From contig BQIV01000011.1 in the NCBI GenBank assembly GCA_021604005.1, forward strand, positions 1 to 64,000: a stretch of 64,000 nucleotides of DNA, given 5' to 3'. A program made the translations under genes and the position numbers. This DNA comes from Nitrospirales bacterium. Lineage in GTDB: Bacteria; Nitrospirota; Nitrospiria; Nitrospirales; UBA8639. The notes beneath the pieces were generated by a model, which was given only the letters and a program-made list of their open reading frames with translations, had not been told where the DNA came from and did no database searches. This document shows, piece after piece, positions 36,755 to 46,335 of the stretch. The first letter of the stretch is position 1, and the number at the start of each line of letters is the position of its first letter.

Positions 36755-38746
36755 ATGACACACCCATTTTATATCACCACCCCGATTTATTACGTAAATG
36801 ATGTCCCACATATTGGACATGCCTATACGACAATTGCCGCCGATGTCCTGGCCAGATTTTACCGCTTGCGTGGCAACGATGTTTTTTTTCTTACCGGGCT
36901 TGATGAACATGGGCAGAAAGTCCAACAAGCCGCGACCAAAGCCAATATTGCTCCGCAAGCTCATTGCGATCAACTCACTCCACAATTCAAAAACTTGTGG
37001 AAAACACTCATGATGAGTCATGACGGATTCATTCGAACCACGGATTCACAACATCAAACAGTCGTTCAACAATTTTTACAAACTCTGTATGACAAGGGGC
37101 TTATTTACCAAGCTGAATATACTGGGTGGTATTGTACATTCGACGAACGCTTTTGGACTGAGAAAGATGTTGAAGGAGGGCTCTGTCCTGACTGCAAACG
37201 TCCTATCGAGCAATTGAGCGAGAGCAATTACTTCTTTCGAATGAGTCACTATCAGGACCGGCTTAAAGCCCATATTCAAAACCATCCTGAGTTTATTCGA
37301 CCAGCCTCACGTCGCAATGAAGTACTGGGATTTCTGGAAAAACCCTTGGAAGATCTCTCTATTTCCCGTCCAAAATCGCGACTGTCATGGGGCATCGAAC
37401 TCCCATTTGATTCTGCCTATGTGACCTATGTGTGGTTTGATGCCTTGACGAACTATATTTCGGCCTTAGACTACCTGCCATCATCGCCTTCGAGGAATCG
37501 TTATTGGCCAGCGACCGTTCACCTGGTAGGCAAAGACATCCTGACGACTCATGCCGTCTATTGGTCCACGATGCTCATGGCGCTTGAGCTTGCGCTGCCT
37601 CACACCATTTTTGCGCATGGCTGGTGGACGGTCAATGGCGAGAAAATGTCCAAAAGCCGGGGGAATGTCGTGAATCCCAATGCCGTCGTCGATGAATTCG
37701 GAGTAGATGCCTTTCGATATTTTCTCCTTCGCGAAGTTCCATTTGGCCAAGATGGCGATTACTCTCAAGAGGCTCTCATTGGCCGGAATAATAGTGACCT
37801 GGCCAATGGCCTGGGAAATCTGCTCAGTCGAACCGTGACGTTAATCCAACGTTTTGCTAGCGGACAAATCCCTGCGCCGGTTCGTTCAACCGAAGATGAA
37901 CATGATCGAGAATTACACGCTGCCGCCGAAGCACTCCTTCAGACAACGCTGCCATACCACCTGAACCCTGAACGCTTGGAATTTAATCGCACATTGGAAG
38001 CCATTTGGGCACTGGTTCAACTGGGCAATCAATATATTGATAAGACGGCTCCCTGGGTCTTGGCAAAAGATCCAGCCAATCAGGAACGCTTGCAGACGGT
38101 CCTCTATAATGCCGCCGAAACCTTACGCTTTTTATGTCTCGCCACTGCCGCCTTTATGCCGGCCACGGCTCAGAACATGAATGAACAATTGGGATTATCG
38201 TTAAACTTTTCTCACTCGCTTCTCGCTCAGAAAATCACATGGGGAGAACTCCCAGTCGGCACAACTGTTCGAAAAGGACAATCCCTGTTCCCACGAATTG
38301 AGGCAACAACACGGAACAAGGAGAAACACATCGTGGAGCAGAAGGTGGAAGCTGTCAAACGGGAATCTAAGGAAGGGACCAAAGAAGAAGCACACAAAGA
38401 TCAGGCAAATCAGACAGGTGAAGAACAAATCGCCATTGAAGACTTTATGAAGGTCAAGCTGAAAGTAGGAAAGGTTCTTGAGGCCGAGCGAGTACCGAAA
38501 TCAAATAAACTGTTAAAACTTCAAGTAGACCTCGGCAGTGAACGTAGACAGATTGTGGCAGGAATCGGCAAAAAATACGAACCTGAAGAATTAATCGGAC
38601 AGACGATTGTCGTCGTGGCCAATCTGAAACCAGCTAAACTGATGGGGGTTGAATCTCAGGGGATGGTCTTGGCGGCAGGAGGGAAGGAAGTCTTGGGATT
38701 ACTTACCATAAATGAAGATACTGCACCTGGAAGTCAGGTAAAGTAA
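36755..38746 (+). CDS. metG: Methionyl-tRNA synthetase with C-terminal EMAP/Trbp111 domain
   Basis: A 663-residue class I synthetase: PHIGH (18-22), a connective peptide with CPDC and nearby Cys residues, KMSKS (297-301), an anticodon-binding helical domain (about 370-520) with WVLAKD, a charged Lys/Glu linker (about 525-555) and an OB-fold tRNA-binding domain (about 560-663, KVGKVLEAERVPKSNKLLKL). The C-terminal domain mediates dimerisation and tRNA affinity. It is convergent with asnB; 70 nt separate the stops. Confidence 0.96.
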   Translation: MTHPFYITTPIYYVNDVPHIGHAYTTIAADVLARFYRLRGNDVFFLTGLDEHGQKVQQAATKANIAPQAHCDQLTPQFKNLWKTLMMSHDGFIRTTDSQHQTVVQQFLQTLYDKGLIYQAEYTGWYCTFDERFWTEKDVEGGLCPDCKRPIEQLSESNYFFRMSHYQDRLKAHIQNHPEFIRPASRRNEVLGFLEKPLEDLSISRPKSRLSWGIELPFDSAYVTYVWFDALTNYISALDYLPSSPSRNRYWPATVHLVGKDILTTHAVYWSTMLMALELALPHTIFAHGWWTVNGEKMSKSRGNVVNPNAVVDEFGVDAFRYFLLREVPFGQDGDYSQEALIGRNNSDLANGLGNLLSRTVTLIQRFASGQIPAPVRSTEDEHDRELHAAAEALLQTTLPYHLNPERLEFNRTLEAIWALVQLGNQYIDKTAPWVLAKDPANQERLQTVLYNAAETLRFLCLATAAFMPATAQNMNEQLGLSLNFSHSLLAQKITWGELPVGTTVRKGQSLFPRIEATTRNKEKHIVEQKVEAVKRESKEGTKEEAHKDQANQTGEEQIAIEDFMKVKLKVGKVLEAERVPKSNKLLKLQVDLGSERRQIVAGIGKKYEPEELIGQTIVVVANLKPAKLMGVESQGMVLAAGGKEVLGLLTINEDTAPGSQVK

Positions 38747-38816
38747 TACGTTTCAGGCAACAAGATACTGATAATCACAAGCAAGTTCTTGGCATATTTT
38801 ATCGCTCTCTTCCCTC

Positions 38817-40730
38817 TTATGTTACTTGATGCTGCATCATCCACTCGCCATCGATAAACATTCGAAACCACAACTCCAGCATGAGTAAATTCCAAATTTG
38901 ATAGTGCCATGCTCGCTCGCTGTTCGCATGTTCGTGTAACAAACGTTCAACCACGTCCCTATTGAAATATCCACGTTGTGTTGCACGAGGTGAGAGCAAA
39001 ATATCATAGGCCATTTCGCGCAATTCATGTCTCAACCAATGATCAATCGGTACGCCAAACCCCATTTTGGGTCTGTTTAAAATATCTGCCGGCAATAGAT
39101 CTTTGGCTGCTTTTTTTAGCACAAACTTTTTTACAGACCCATATAGCTTCATGGATGCTGGCAAACTTGCACAAAACTCCATCACCTCGTGATCAAGAAA
39201 TGGAGACCGAGCTTCCAGACCATGCGCCATCGTGGCCACGTCAACTTTCACGAGTAAATCGTTGGGCAAATACGTCTGAACATCAACATCCAATGTTTTA
39301 TTAAGAAGATCTTGCGCTTGTGATTGTTCAAATACATCAACAAGCATATCGGTTGATTCCTGACTACCTGATGCCTCGAGAAATTCCTTTGTACAAAGTT
39401 CAGTTTTTAACGTTTGATCAAAGTGAATCACCCATGACAAATATCGTTGATAAGGAGAATACCCTAAGCCTGAGGCAAAGCGTTTCACCCGACTCGTTAA
39501 TGTCTTTGACTCCTTGGCTTCCGGCAAATACGATGCGGCCCGTTCAATGCTTTTCCTTAAAAACGCAGGCAACCGATCGTATCGATGACTTAACAGAGAA
39601 GCCCAATAGCGATCATACCCAGCTAAATTTTCATCTCCGCCATCTCCATTCAGAGCCACCGTCACATGCTGTCGCGTCATCTCGGCTAAGTACATCGATG
39701 GAATGGCTGATGAATCGGCAAAGGGTTCATTATAGTGCCAGGTTAATTTAGGGAAAATTTTCATAGGTTCAGGCTTCACCACAAATTCCTGGTGATCTGT
39801 CCCGAATCGTTCAGCAACCGACCGGGCAAACGGCAACTCATTGTACTTCTCCTGATCAAAACCAATCGAAAAGGTTTTTAAGGGCAAACTGCCTAATTGA
39901 GCCATGAAACCGACTATCACACTTGAATCTATCCCGCCGCTGAGAAACGCCCCTAAAGGCACATCACTGATCAATCGGCATTTTGTCGCCTCAGAAAGTT
40001 TGTGAAGCAATTCGTGAGACGCATCCTCTAAAGATCCCCGAAACGTTTGAGCATAGGATAATTGCCAATAGCGTTCCATTCGTATTTGACCATTTTCCAC
40101 AATCAATATATGACCAGGTGGAAGTTTAAGAACTCCTTGAAAGGCCGACCACGGACTCGGAACATATTGATAGGTGAGGTAATGGGATATTGCATCAAGT
40201 GCTGGGGCCGGCTGAAAACTCGGATCGGCTAAGAATGCTTTGGGTTCAGAGGCAAAAGCTATTCCGTCTTTATCCAACCAATAGTAAAGCGGTTTCTTCC
40301 CAACACGATCGCGCACAATCATCAGACGCTGCTTTTGCCGATCCCAAATTGCAAACGCAAACATCCCTCGTAAATGTTCAACACATTTCACGCCATATTC
40401 TTGATAGGCCGTCAGAATGACTTCCGTGTCGCTCTGGGAACTGAACTTATGACCGTACCCCTGAAGAACGTTTCTCAATTCTCGAAAGTTATAGATTTCT
40501 CCATTATAGGTAATGATACAATGCCCATCTTTGCTCACCATGGGTTGATGGGCAGCATCCGTCAAATCAATTACGGCTAATCGTCGATGCCCAAAGCCTA
40601 GATCGTCGTTGCGATATGTCCCTTGCCCATCAGATCCTCGATGAGCAAGGAGCTCACACATCGCCCTAAGACTATCCTCTTTCACTGGGGCTTGGGTGAA
40701 GAAGTTATATCGCCCAACAATTCCACACAT
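38817..40730 (-). CDS. asnB: Asparagine synthetase, glutamine-hydrolysing
   Basis: A 637-residue enzyme with an N-terminal class II glutaminase (Cys2 nucleophile, YNGEIYN, an HRGSDG variant of the usual HRGPDG) and a C-terminal synthetase domain with PP-loop SGGIDS (264-269) and YLPNDLLVKVD. This length and these motifs match the AsnB type common in exopolysaccharide loci, where homologues amidate sugar carboxylates or supply asparagine. It is the first of three intact homologues at the left end of the glycan region. Confidence 0.9.
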   Translation of the reverse strand: MCGIVGRYNFFTQAPVKEDSLRAMCELLAHRGSDGQGTYRNDDLGFGHRRLAVIDLTDAAHQPMVSKDGHCIITYNGEIYNFRELRNVLQGYGHKFSSQSDTEVILTAYQEYGVKCVEHLRGMFAFAIWDRQKQRLMIVRDRVGKKPLYYWLDKDGIAFASEPKAFLADPSFQPAPALDAISHYLTYQYVPSPWSAFQGVLKLPPGHILIVENGQIRMERYWQLSYAQTFRGSLEDASHELLHKLSEATKCRLISDVPLGAFLSGGIDSSVIVGFMAQLGSLPLKTFSIGFDQEKYNELPFARSVAERFGTDHQEFVVKPEPMKIFPKLTWHYNEPFADSSAIPSMYLAEMTRQHVTVALNGDGGDENLAGYDRYWASLLSHRYDRLPAFLRKSIERAASYLPEAKESKTLTSRVKRFASGLGYSPYQRYLSWVIHFDQTLKTELCTKEFLEASGSQESTDMLVDVFEQSQAQDLLNKTLDVDVQTYLPNDLLVKVDVATMAHGLEARSPFLDHEVMEFCASLPASMKLYGSVKKFVLKKAAKDLLPADILNRPKMGFGVPIDHWLRHELREMAYDILLSPRATQRGYFNRDVVERLLHEHANSERAWHYQIWNLLMLELWFRMFIDGEWMMQHQVT

Positions 40731-40783
40731 AATTATTCAACTAAAGCATCAATCTCCTCGTACTTTCCCAAATTTCCAATCTG

Positions 40784-41530
40784 TTAGAGAACGGTTTTAA
40801 AAAAATAGGAAATCCAACCAAGTAGTTCATACAAAAGGACATGATTAGCTTTTACTCCCCCTGTCCCCGGAACAAAATCCTCCCATACGAATCGTAAGTC
40901 ATGGCGTCCAACAGAGTAAGTATCAGGCTGTAACTTCTGATGTTGGAAAGCAAGAAGGGCTCGTCTCATATGCATCTCCGAGGTAATGAGTAAGAGTCTA
41001 ACCCGCCCATTCTTCTTAAGATAGGTTTTTACTCTCGAAGCTTCATCCCACGTATTTTTCACCGTACCTACAATCACAAATTGTTCCTTCCCCACTCCTT
41101 GACTTCTAACAAATTGGCTCACGACTTCTGTCTCGCTATAAGAACCAATAGACAAATTACCATAAAGCAGAGATTGAGCAATTCCTGACTTTAGAAAATA
41201 CACACCTGCGATAATTCGTTCTCTATTCTGGTTGAGCGAAAAATATTCGATGCCTGGATAATTATTGCTCAGCGCCCCATACCAATTGGGATTCGTAATC
41301 CCCGATAATACTGCGACTGAATGGTAAGGACGAACAGTTGATAGGGTATCAGGCACACTCCACAATTGTAGTGCCAATTTGTAAACAATTGGAGTGCTCA
41401 CAAGATAAAAAAGAAATAAAACAATAACTACACTTCCACGAGACTTCCGACGCACAATGCTCATTCCAAGTAAAATCAAGAAAAAAATAAGCAAAGGACT
41501 AGCTAACGCTTTAACGAGATTCACAAACAC
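40784..41530 (-). CDS. YdcF/ElyC-family (DUF218) membrane protein
   Basis: A 248-residue protein with two N-terminal TM helices (about 7-25 and 31-52) and a DUF218 domain: VAVLSG, TWDEASRVKTYLKKNG and LLITSEMHMRRALLAFQ. ElyC/SanA/YdcF homologues influence peptidoglycan or lipid-carrier metabolism; some loci pair them with polysaccharide export. It lies 53 nt upstream of asnB on the same strand. Confidence 0.82.
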   Translation of the reverse strand: MFVNLVKALASPLLIFFLILLGMSIVRRKSRGSVVIVLFLFYLVSTPIVYKLALQLWSVPDTLSTVRPYHSVAVLSGITNPNWYGALSNNYPGIEYFSLNQNRERIIAGVYFLKSGIAQSLLYGNLSIGSYSETEVVSQFVRSQGVGKEQFVIVGTVKNTWDEASRVKTYLKKNGRVRLLLITSEMHMRRALLAFQHQKLQPDTYSVGRHDLRFVWEDFVPGTGGVKANHVLLYELLGWISYFFKTVL

Positions 41531-41946
41531 GTTATAACCTACCTCACTAATGGCGTATCAGGGTATTAGGGCTTGAATTTACATATCGCCATCAAGGCGT
41601 GGCGAGCGTCTGCCTCTAAAGGTCAAGACCATCCATACCATTGAAACAAGACTGACGTACGTCGCTAAATAAAAGATCCCCGCAGCAAGGCTACGGGGTA
41701 TTCAGAGGGACAATGATTAGGAAATCCCTCTAACCCCCTTTTCCAAAGGTGGGACTTAAGCGGTAACCCCGTAGCAAGCTACGGGGAATAGCAAGTTTAG
41801 TGGTCCAGTGTTTGGAGAGTATTATACTCAGGTTAGACAAGCACGCTTTCAATATTTTTTAGCTACCAAAAGATCATTAGAAGAATGGCACGAGAAAACC
41901 GATCTACTCAAATCAGACGAAGGGTTTTTATTGGCATACACAGATG
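41531..41946. repeat. Intergenic region with paired CCCCGTAG hairpins
   Basis: This gap holds two near-identical hairpins: CCCCGCAGC/GCTACGGGG at 41678-41698 and CCCCGTAG-CAAG-CTACGGGG at 41767-41786. Between them lies a third palindrome-like run (CCCTCTAACCCCC, CTTTTCCAAAGG). The arrangement is that of a bacterial REP/BIME-type extragenic element. A GTG-initiated 60-codon frame (41808-41990, plus strand) begins after it and overlaps the next gene's end; its product has no recognised family. Confidence 0.7.
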
Positions 41947-42708
41947 TTATTCTTTTGGCACTGAAAAGAACCCAATTACAAATGCAGTAAATAAACCTGC
42001 AAGAATGACAATTGCGCCACCAATATAGATATACCTATTGGGGTCTGGGCCTACCTTAGGTACGGACGCTGAAGGCTCTCGAATAATACTCGTTGGATTT
42101 GAAAACAGACCGAGTTGCAACTGCTCAAGTACAAACTGTTGTGAGCGAGAAGGACTAATCGCCTGCATATCAATTGGCCTTTTTAGGTTGGTTTTCGTAT
42201 CCGAATTCTCTTTCATGTTGTGCTGTATGAGTGCAAGATCACCTTCAACGCGCTTTAGTTGTCTCACCACCTTCTCTTGCCACTCCTGATATAATCTATC
42301 GTGTTGACTGAGAAGACCTTGAAGCAATTCAGACATCTTCTTTTTCAATTTTTGAGGATTATCATCGATCATTCGAAAATCCATAAACCCATCATTTAGA
42401 ATTCCCACACTCAATTCTGTACCGTAAACTGCCGTCAATCGACGAGTCACGATTTGCGGATCTTCCAAAAACACACGAGTTCGCGTCCAGGAATGATCAA
42501 AATAACTCACTTGTCCAATTTTAACAATTACATAGCTTTCATACATAGGGACGGTGTTAAAAAACTTTATCATTCCCAACAAGATCAAGATACCAGACAC
42601 CATCATGCCCACGCGCCATCCACGCTTAAAATATTTACCAACATCAAATAACGGCACGGAATAACTCACCATCTTCATGCTGTTCACACGATTTGTCATA
42701 GACATCAT
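41947..42708 (-). CDS. Wzz-like polysaccharide chain-length protein
   Basis: A 253-residue protein with the PCP topology: TM1 about 35-52, a periplasmic helical region (about 55-220, with SYFDHSWTRTRVFLEDP and coiled-coil-prone QEWQEKVVRQLKRVEGDLAL) and TM2 about 226-247. The second TM segment is preceded by a Pro-rich stretch, as in Wzz proteins. Such proteins set glycan chain length with a Wzy polymerase, and the upstream gene, directly abutting, is Wzy/WaaL-like. There is no tyrosine kinase domain. Confidence 0.78.
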   Translation of the reverse strand: MMSMTNRVNSMKMVSYSVPLFDVGKYFKRGWRVGMMVSGILILLGMIKFFNTVPMYESYVIVKIGQVSYFDHSWTRTRVFLEDPQIVTRRLTAVYGTELSVGILNDGFMDFRMIDDNPQKLKKKMSELLQGLLSQHDRLYQEWQEKVVRQLKRVEGDLALIQHNMKENSDTKTNLKRPIDMQAISPSRSQQFVLEQLQLGLFSNPTSIIREPSASVPKVGPDPNRYIYIGGAIVILAGLFTAFVIGFFSVPKE

Positions 42709-43992
42709 TTACTTTCCCTCAAATTTGGCCCCTCGTACACTTGCCACTGACCGAGAAATCAGACTTCCCCCAATGCGGTGCGCTTTCATCAAGTCATAAG
42801 CAGAATCCCAAGAACAGCCCGCCTGAGACCACATTAGAAATAAGGGAATGGCAAACCACCATTGAAGGTATAACTCAGACACCATAACCCCGAGGATCAT
42901 ACTCAAGGCTGCAATAGATTTCACGATGCTTTCACGTGGTGTAGAGTAGAAAAGAATGCCCACAAATATTACATAGGGCAAGATTCCTAGTACCCCATAA
43001 GATGCGAGGATAAATACAAAATGCGTATGAGTGAGAAGTTCAGCATATCGAATTGTAACAGCAGAGTTATATCCAACGCCCGTCAAGGGAGCATCAAGAA
43101 ACTGCTGAAAACTGGCTAGGGTAGCTCCCATTCTAATAGCAATACTTCCATCGTCGAATGATAGCCCCCGACCAAATGACATAACTGATAACAGCTCGCC
43201 GTATGGAAAAAGACCAACCAAATGAGCCAAAACCATGAGGGTAATTCCAAGGGGAAAAACAATTAAAATTCGTCTCATCGGCATTTTATCCAACAGCCAT
43301 AAAATCACCAATCCAAGAACGACCAGTGCAGCCCCACGAGTTTGATTTAACCAGAGAAGGAGCAGACTTAACCCCACGGTAAAAAATAGTGATATTCGGT
43401 GAATGACGCTTAGATTCTGGGGATGAAAAAATATTACGAGTAATATACTCATGATTGCCACATGTGAACTGATGTTCAGATGCAATACATTTGGTCTTTC
43501 TTCAAACCACTTCCATTGGGTTAGAATCCCCGGCACAACCCCAATATAAGAAAGAATCTGTAGGACAACCAGAAAAAGAATTGCATAGATACTTATTAGT
43601 ACGACAGTATCCCGAAGATTATCTTTTAAAGAATGGAAACTTTTAATCGAAAAATAGAAAAAAAACATCCAGAAGTACGATTGAATCAGATGTAGATTAA
43701 ATCCTCGAGTAAAACCATGCCAGTATTCAAGTACGCACCAGATAATCAGTGCAACCGCGAAAACCAAATCTGATGCATCAAATTGTATCTGTGGTATTCC
43801 CCGATCTGCGCACAGATACCAGTTGAAAACGAGAATCATCACACAGAAAGGCGCCAGCAATGTAAACTGATTTCCATAGGTATACGGAAGCGTGAATTTT
43901 TCTGCTACGTATCCAACTAGATTGAAACAAGCCACAATGACCAGCAATAGTGTAGCATTCACAAGAGAATTATGAGGAATTTTTATAACCAC
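42709..43992 (-). CDS. O-antigen polymerase/ligase-like membrane protein
   Basis: A 427-residue polytopic protein with about 10-12 hydrophobic segments and a longer periplasmic loop around 275-330 (GRGLSFDDGSIAIRMGATL, then APLTGVGYNS). The pattern HTHFVFILASYGVLG after that loop is characteristic of the Wzy_C/WaaL family. It either polymerises repeat units or joins glycan to an acceptor; sequence alone cannot separate the two. The stop abuts the Wzz-like start with no gap. Confidence 0.8.
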   Translation of the reverse strand: MVIKIPHNSLVNATLLLVIVACFNLVGYVAEKFTLPYTYGNQFTLLAPFCVMILVFNWYLCADRGIPQIQFDASDLVFAVALIIWCVLEYWHGFTRGFNLHLIQSYFWMFFFYFSIKSFHSLKDNLRDTVVLISIYAILFLVVLQILSYIGVVPGILTQWKWFEERPNVLHLNISSHVAIMSILLVIFFHPQNLSVIHRISLFFTVGLSLLLLWLNQTRGAALVVLGLVILWLLDKMPMRRILIVFPLGITLMVLAHLVGLFPYGELLSVMSFGRGLSFDDGSIAIRMGATLASFQQFLDAPLTGVGYNSAVTIRYAELLTHTHFVFILASYGVLGILPYVIFVGILFYSTPRESIVKSIAALSMILGVMVSELYLQWWFAIPLFLMWSQAGCSWDSAYDLMKAHRIGGSLISRSVASVRGAKFEGK

Positions 43993-44028
43993 AGGCTTAC
44001 TATTCTCGCATTTGCAATTGTGGAATTC

Positions 44029-45300
44029 CTATCCTGACCATCGAGCACTCCAAGCTTAGAGTATGAATTTATTCTATAATGAATATTGCCAACTTCTTGC
44101 CACAGATACATGCTGTTTCCACCAGGTGAGGATGGGCTCAAGCAAAAAAAACCGGCGTTGATAAGTCGTCGTTCATCAACCAAGTCACTTGCGCGCCCAC
44201 GCAACGGGCCAAAGCCATTGATCGACAGGCACACTAAAGCCTATCTTATGTCTTTCCATGAGTTTTTTGGTAATATATTTTGCCAAAATTTCGCGCATTT
44301 TTTAGATCGCCTCTGACGAAGCTTCAGCAAGAGAGAGACCTTCTATTTTCAAGCACACGACAATCGAGCAACGGCACCAGGGCTTCTAGGCTAACATTCA
44401 TGTTTGCTCTGTCAACTTTCGTCAAGATATCATTCGGCAAATAGTCAAGCATGCCTGTAATTGCATTGACTTCACAAAAGCATGACTTTCTTGGTTCGCT
44501 ATTCTCTTCCGAAACCTGCTGTTCCTGGAACTATTCTTGTTTCATTTGATCAGGCTGACAATAAAATCTGGCAGGCATGGCATTCATTCTGACGGGCAAT
44601 CACATCAACTAATTTGTGGAGCTGATCACCTAATCGAGAAGGAACTGGAATTCTCAATATCCCTAACGACAGGATATCTCAAGTTAAAGTAATGCGGCAT
44701 GTAATTCTACTGGAACATATGCGACGGATAAAAAACGACCACAACTCAACACTAAGATACTTTGCGACTTTTTTTGCAGTACATCTTGACTGTAACCTCT
44801 TCATAAAACCCAGCACCAAATGCTCATAACGGTTGTGAACTTTGGTCCTACTTCAAGGTAACCACGTCATCCACCCCTCTCGAGAGCAACGAACCAAGTA
44901 AAACATACAGAATCATACGTCATTGAACGGCCGATAGAAGCCGTGCATCCAGTTCTTCAACAAAGTATTCAGAATCCTCATCACGACAGTTGACCAGATC
45001 CTGTCTTGCGATTGCAGTCAAACCCCAGTACCCCATGTACTGCTGAAATCCAAATAACACCCGACTCTTTCGGCACCTCCAATAAAAAGGCTTGCAGCCC
45101 AAACGGTCTCGAACTAAATTTAAACGTACGTTCTTGGCTGTCCCACGCACTGAAGGCAAACGTCCCAATACAACTACAACGACGAATCGTGTGAGTAATG
45201 CCCAAGCTTCACATCTATTCAAAAGTACCTCGTGTCAGGACAGTTTTCCTAAGTTTTTCAGGTTATTTAGACAGTAATATGATTCTCGTTACTTCATCCA
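44029..45300 (-). pseudogene. Decayed asparagine synthetase (asnB) pseudogene
   Basis: Segments of an AsnB homologue can be read on the minus strand across three frames. From 5' to 3': a glutaminase-domain piece (GTFAFSAWD, then shifted to VRDRLGCKPFYW) near 45050-45220; a damaged PP-loop SRGVDD near 44870; LGDQLHKLVDVIARQ near 44620; [15 protein letters not shown] and LEALVPLLD near 44360-44440; LMERHKIGFSVPVDQWL, then PLRGRASDLVDERR and SWQYSL near 44070-44290; then a final frame ending TAG at 44029-44031. Multiple frameshifts, stops and an internal deletion show it is dead. Both ends are approximate, especially the 5' end. Confidence 0.88.
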
Positions 45301-45419
45301 CTAGGGCTTTAGCATTCACTCCAGGATCAGAAAATGCCTACCCCATGTCCAGCATCGATTAGTATAGAGCTAAAATATCCATAGTCAAATAGGGACTCTC
45401 ATCTAACGCGCATCTTGAT

Positions 45420-46256
45420 TTACTGGCTAACTCGTCGAAAGATAAACTCATTACATCCATGACGTCGTCCACAGGTTTTTAGCTTCACCAGTCGAAAACC
45501 ACGGCACGTAAACACTTGGACGACCTCTTCCGGCTTGGCCACCTCAAATGGGTAACCGCCTAACCAGTCCACCATATCCCGCCATAAGTCCATCCCGCGT
45601 GGCAATTTCCCTCGACCTTGGATCAATCGAACTAAACGGCGAAGGATATATAGGTAAGGTGCATGTATAAGAATCATTACTACTTGCCCCCACCAGTTTG
45701 CGTTATATACCTTTTTGACTTGCAGCCAATAACGTGAGATAAACCCTTGGTCATTATAAATAGCAATAAACACATATCCCTTATTTCCTACCACAGTTGT
45801 AATATTCTCTAGTGCCTTCCACATGGAGCCCGTATGGTGAAGCACACCCCAGCTATATATAATGTCATAGGTATCGAGGGACATAAGATATTTCTGATCC
45901 AGAACATCACCTTGCTGTATTTTCCACTCAGAATCATGAGGAAAGAATTGGTCTCGAATAGACTTGGTACAGGCCACCGCTTCAGCATCAAAATCAAACG
46001 AGCAAACCGACGCACCTAACATTCGAGCGGCTAATGAAAACAGACCACTCCCTGACCCTATGTCCAGAAATCGCTTGCCACGAAAATCCTGAATTTCTAG
46101 CATGGCGTGTAGTGATTTTTGCGCTTCGACAATTCTACTTTCATCCAGGAGTTCAATAAATCGCTTCCAGTTTTTTCCGAATTGAAAGCGAACAGAATCT
46201 CGACTTATTGGTCTGCTTGGAGAAGTCATGGTCATTCTACTTAGCTTATTCGACAC
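45420..46256 (-). CDS. SAM-dependent class I methyltransferase
   Basis: A 278-residue methyltransferase. Motif I LDIGSGSG (64-71), an acidic SFDFDAEAV after the second strand and SWGVLHHTG as the motif IV region define the class I fold (Methyltransf_11/23-like). The substrate is unknown; in this setting a sugar hydroxyl or lipid-linked intermediate is plausible. The second Met (residue 8) is an alternative start. It is located between the asnB pseudogene and a GT4 gene. Confidence 0.82.
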   Translation of the reverse strand: MSNKLSRMTMTSPSRPISRDSVRFQFGKNWKRFIELLDESRIVEAQKSLHAMLEIQDFRGKRFLDIGSGSGLFSLAARMLGASVCSFDFDAEAVACTKSIRDQFFPHDSEWKIQQGDVLDQKYLMSLDTYDIIYSWGVLHHTGSMWKALENITTVVGNKGYVFIAIYNDQGFISRYWLQVKKVYNANWWGQVVMILIHAPYLYILRRLVRLIQGRGKLPRGMDLWRDMVDWLGGYPFEVAKPEEVVQVFTCRGFRLVKLKTCGRRHGCNEFIFRRVSQ

Positions 46257-46335
46257 AATACTCCATTTGTAAACTCAGCACGTTCATTGACGTGAAAGTC
46301 TCTGGGCCTAAGACTGGAACAGTCTTGCATAAAAC

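Noticed and set aside
41808-41990. 60-codon GTG-initiated plus-strand frame after the hairpins
   Set aside because: No ribosome site, no family pattern, and it overlaps the end of the Wzz-like gene; mentioned in the intergenic entry but not called as a gene.
43983-44234. 83-codon minus-strand frame that looks like a small gene
   Set aside because: Its PLRG...DLVDERR segment is the C-terminal part of the asnB pseudogene between two frameshifts, not an independent gene.
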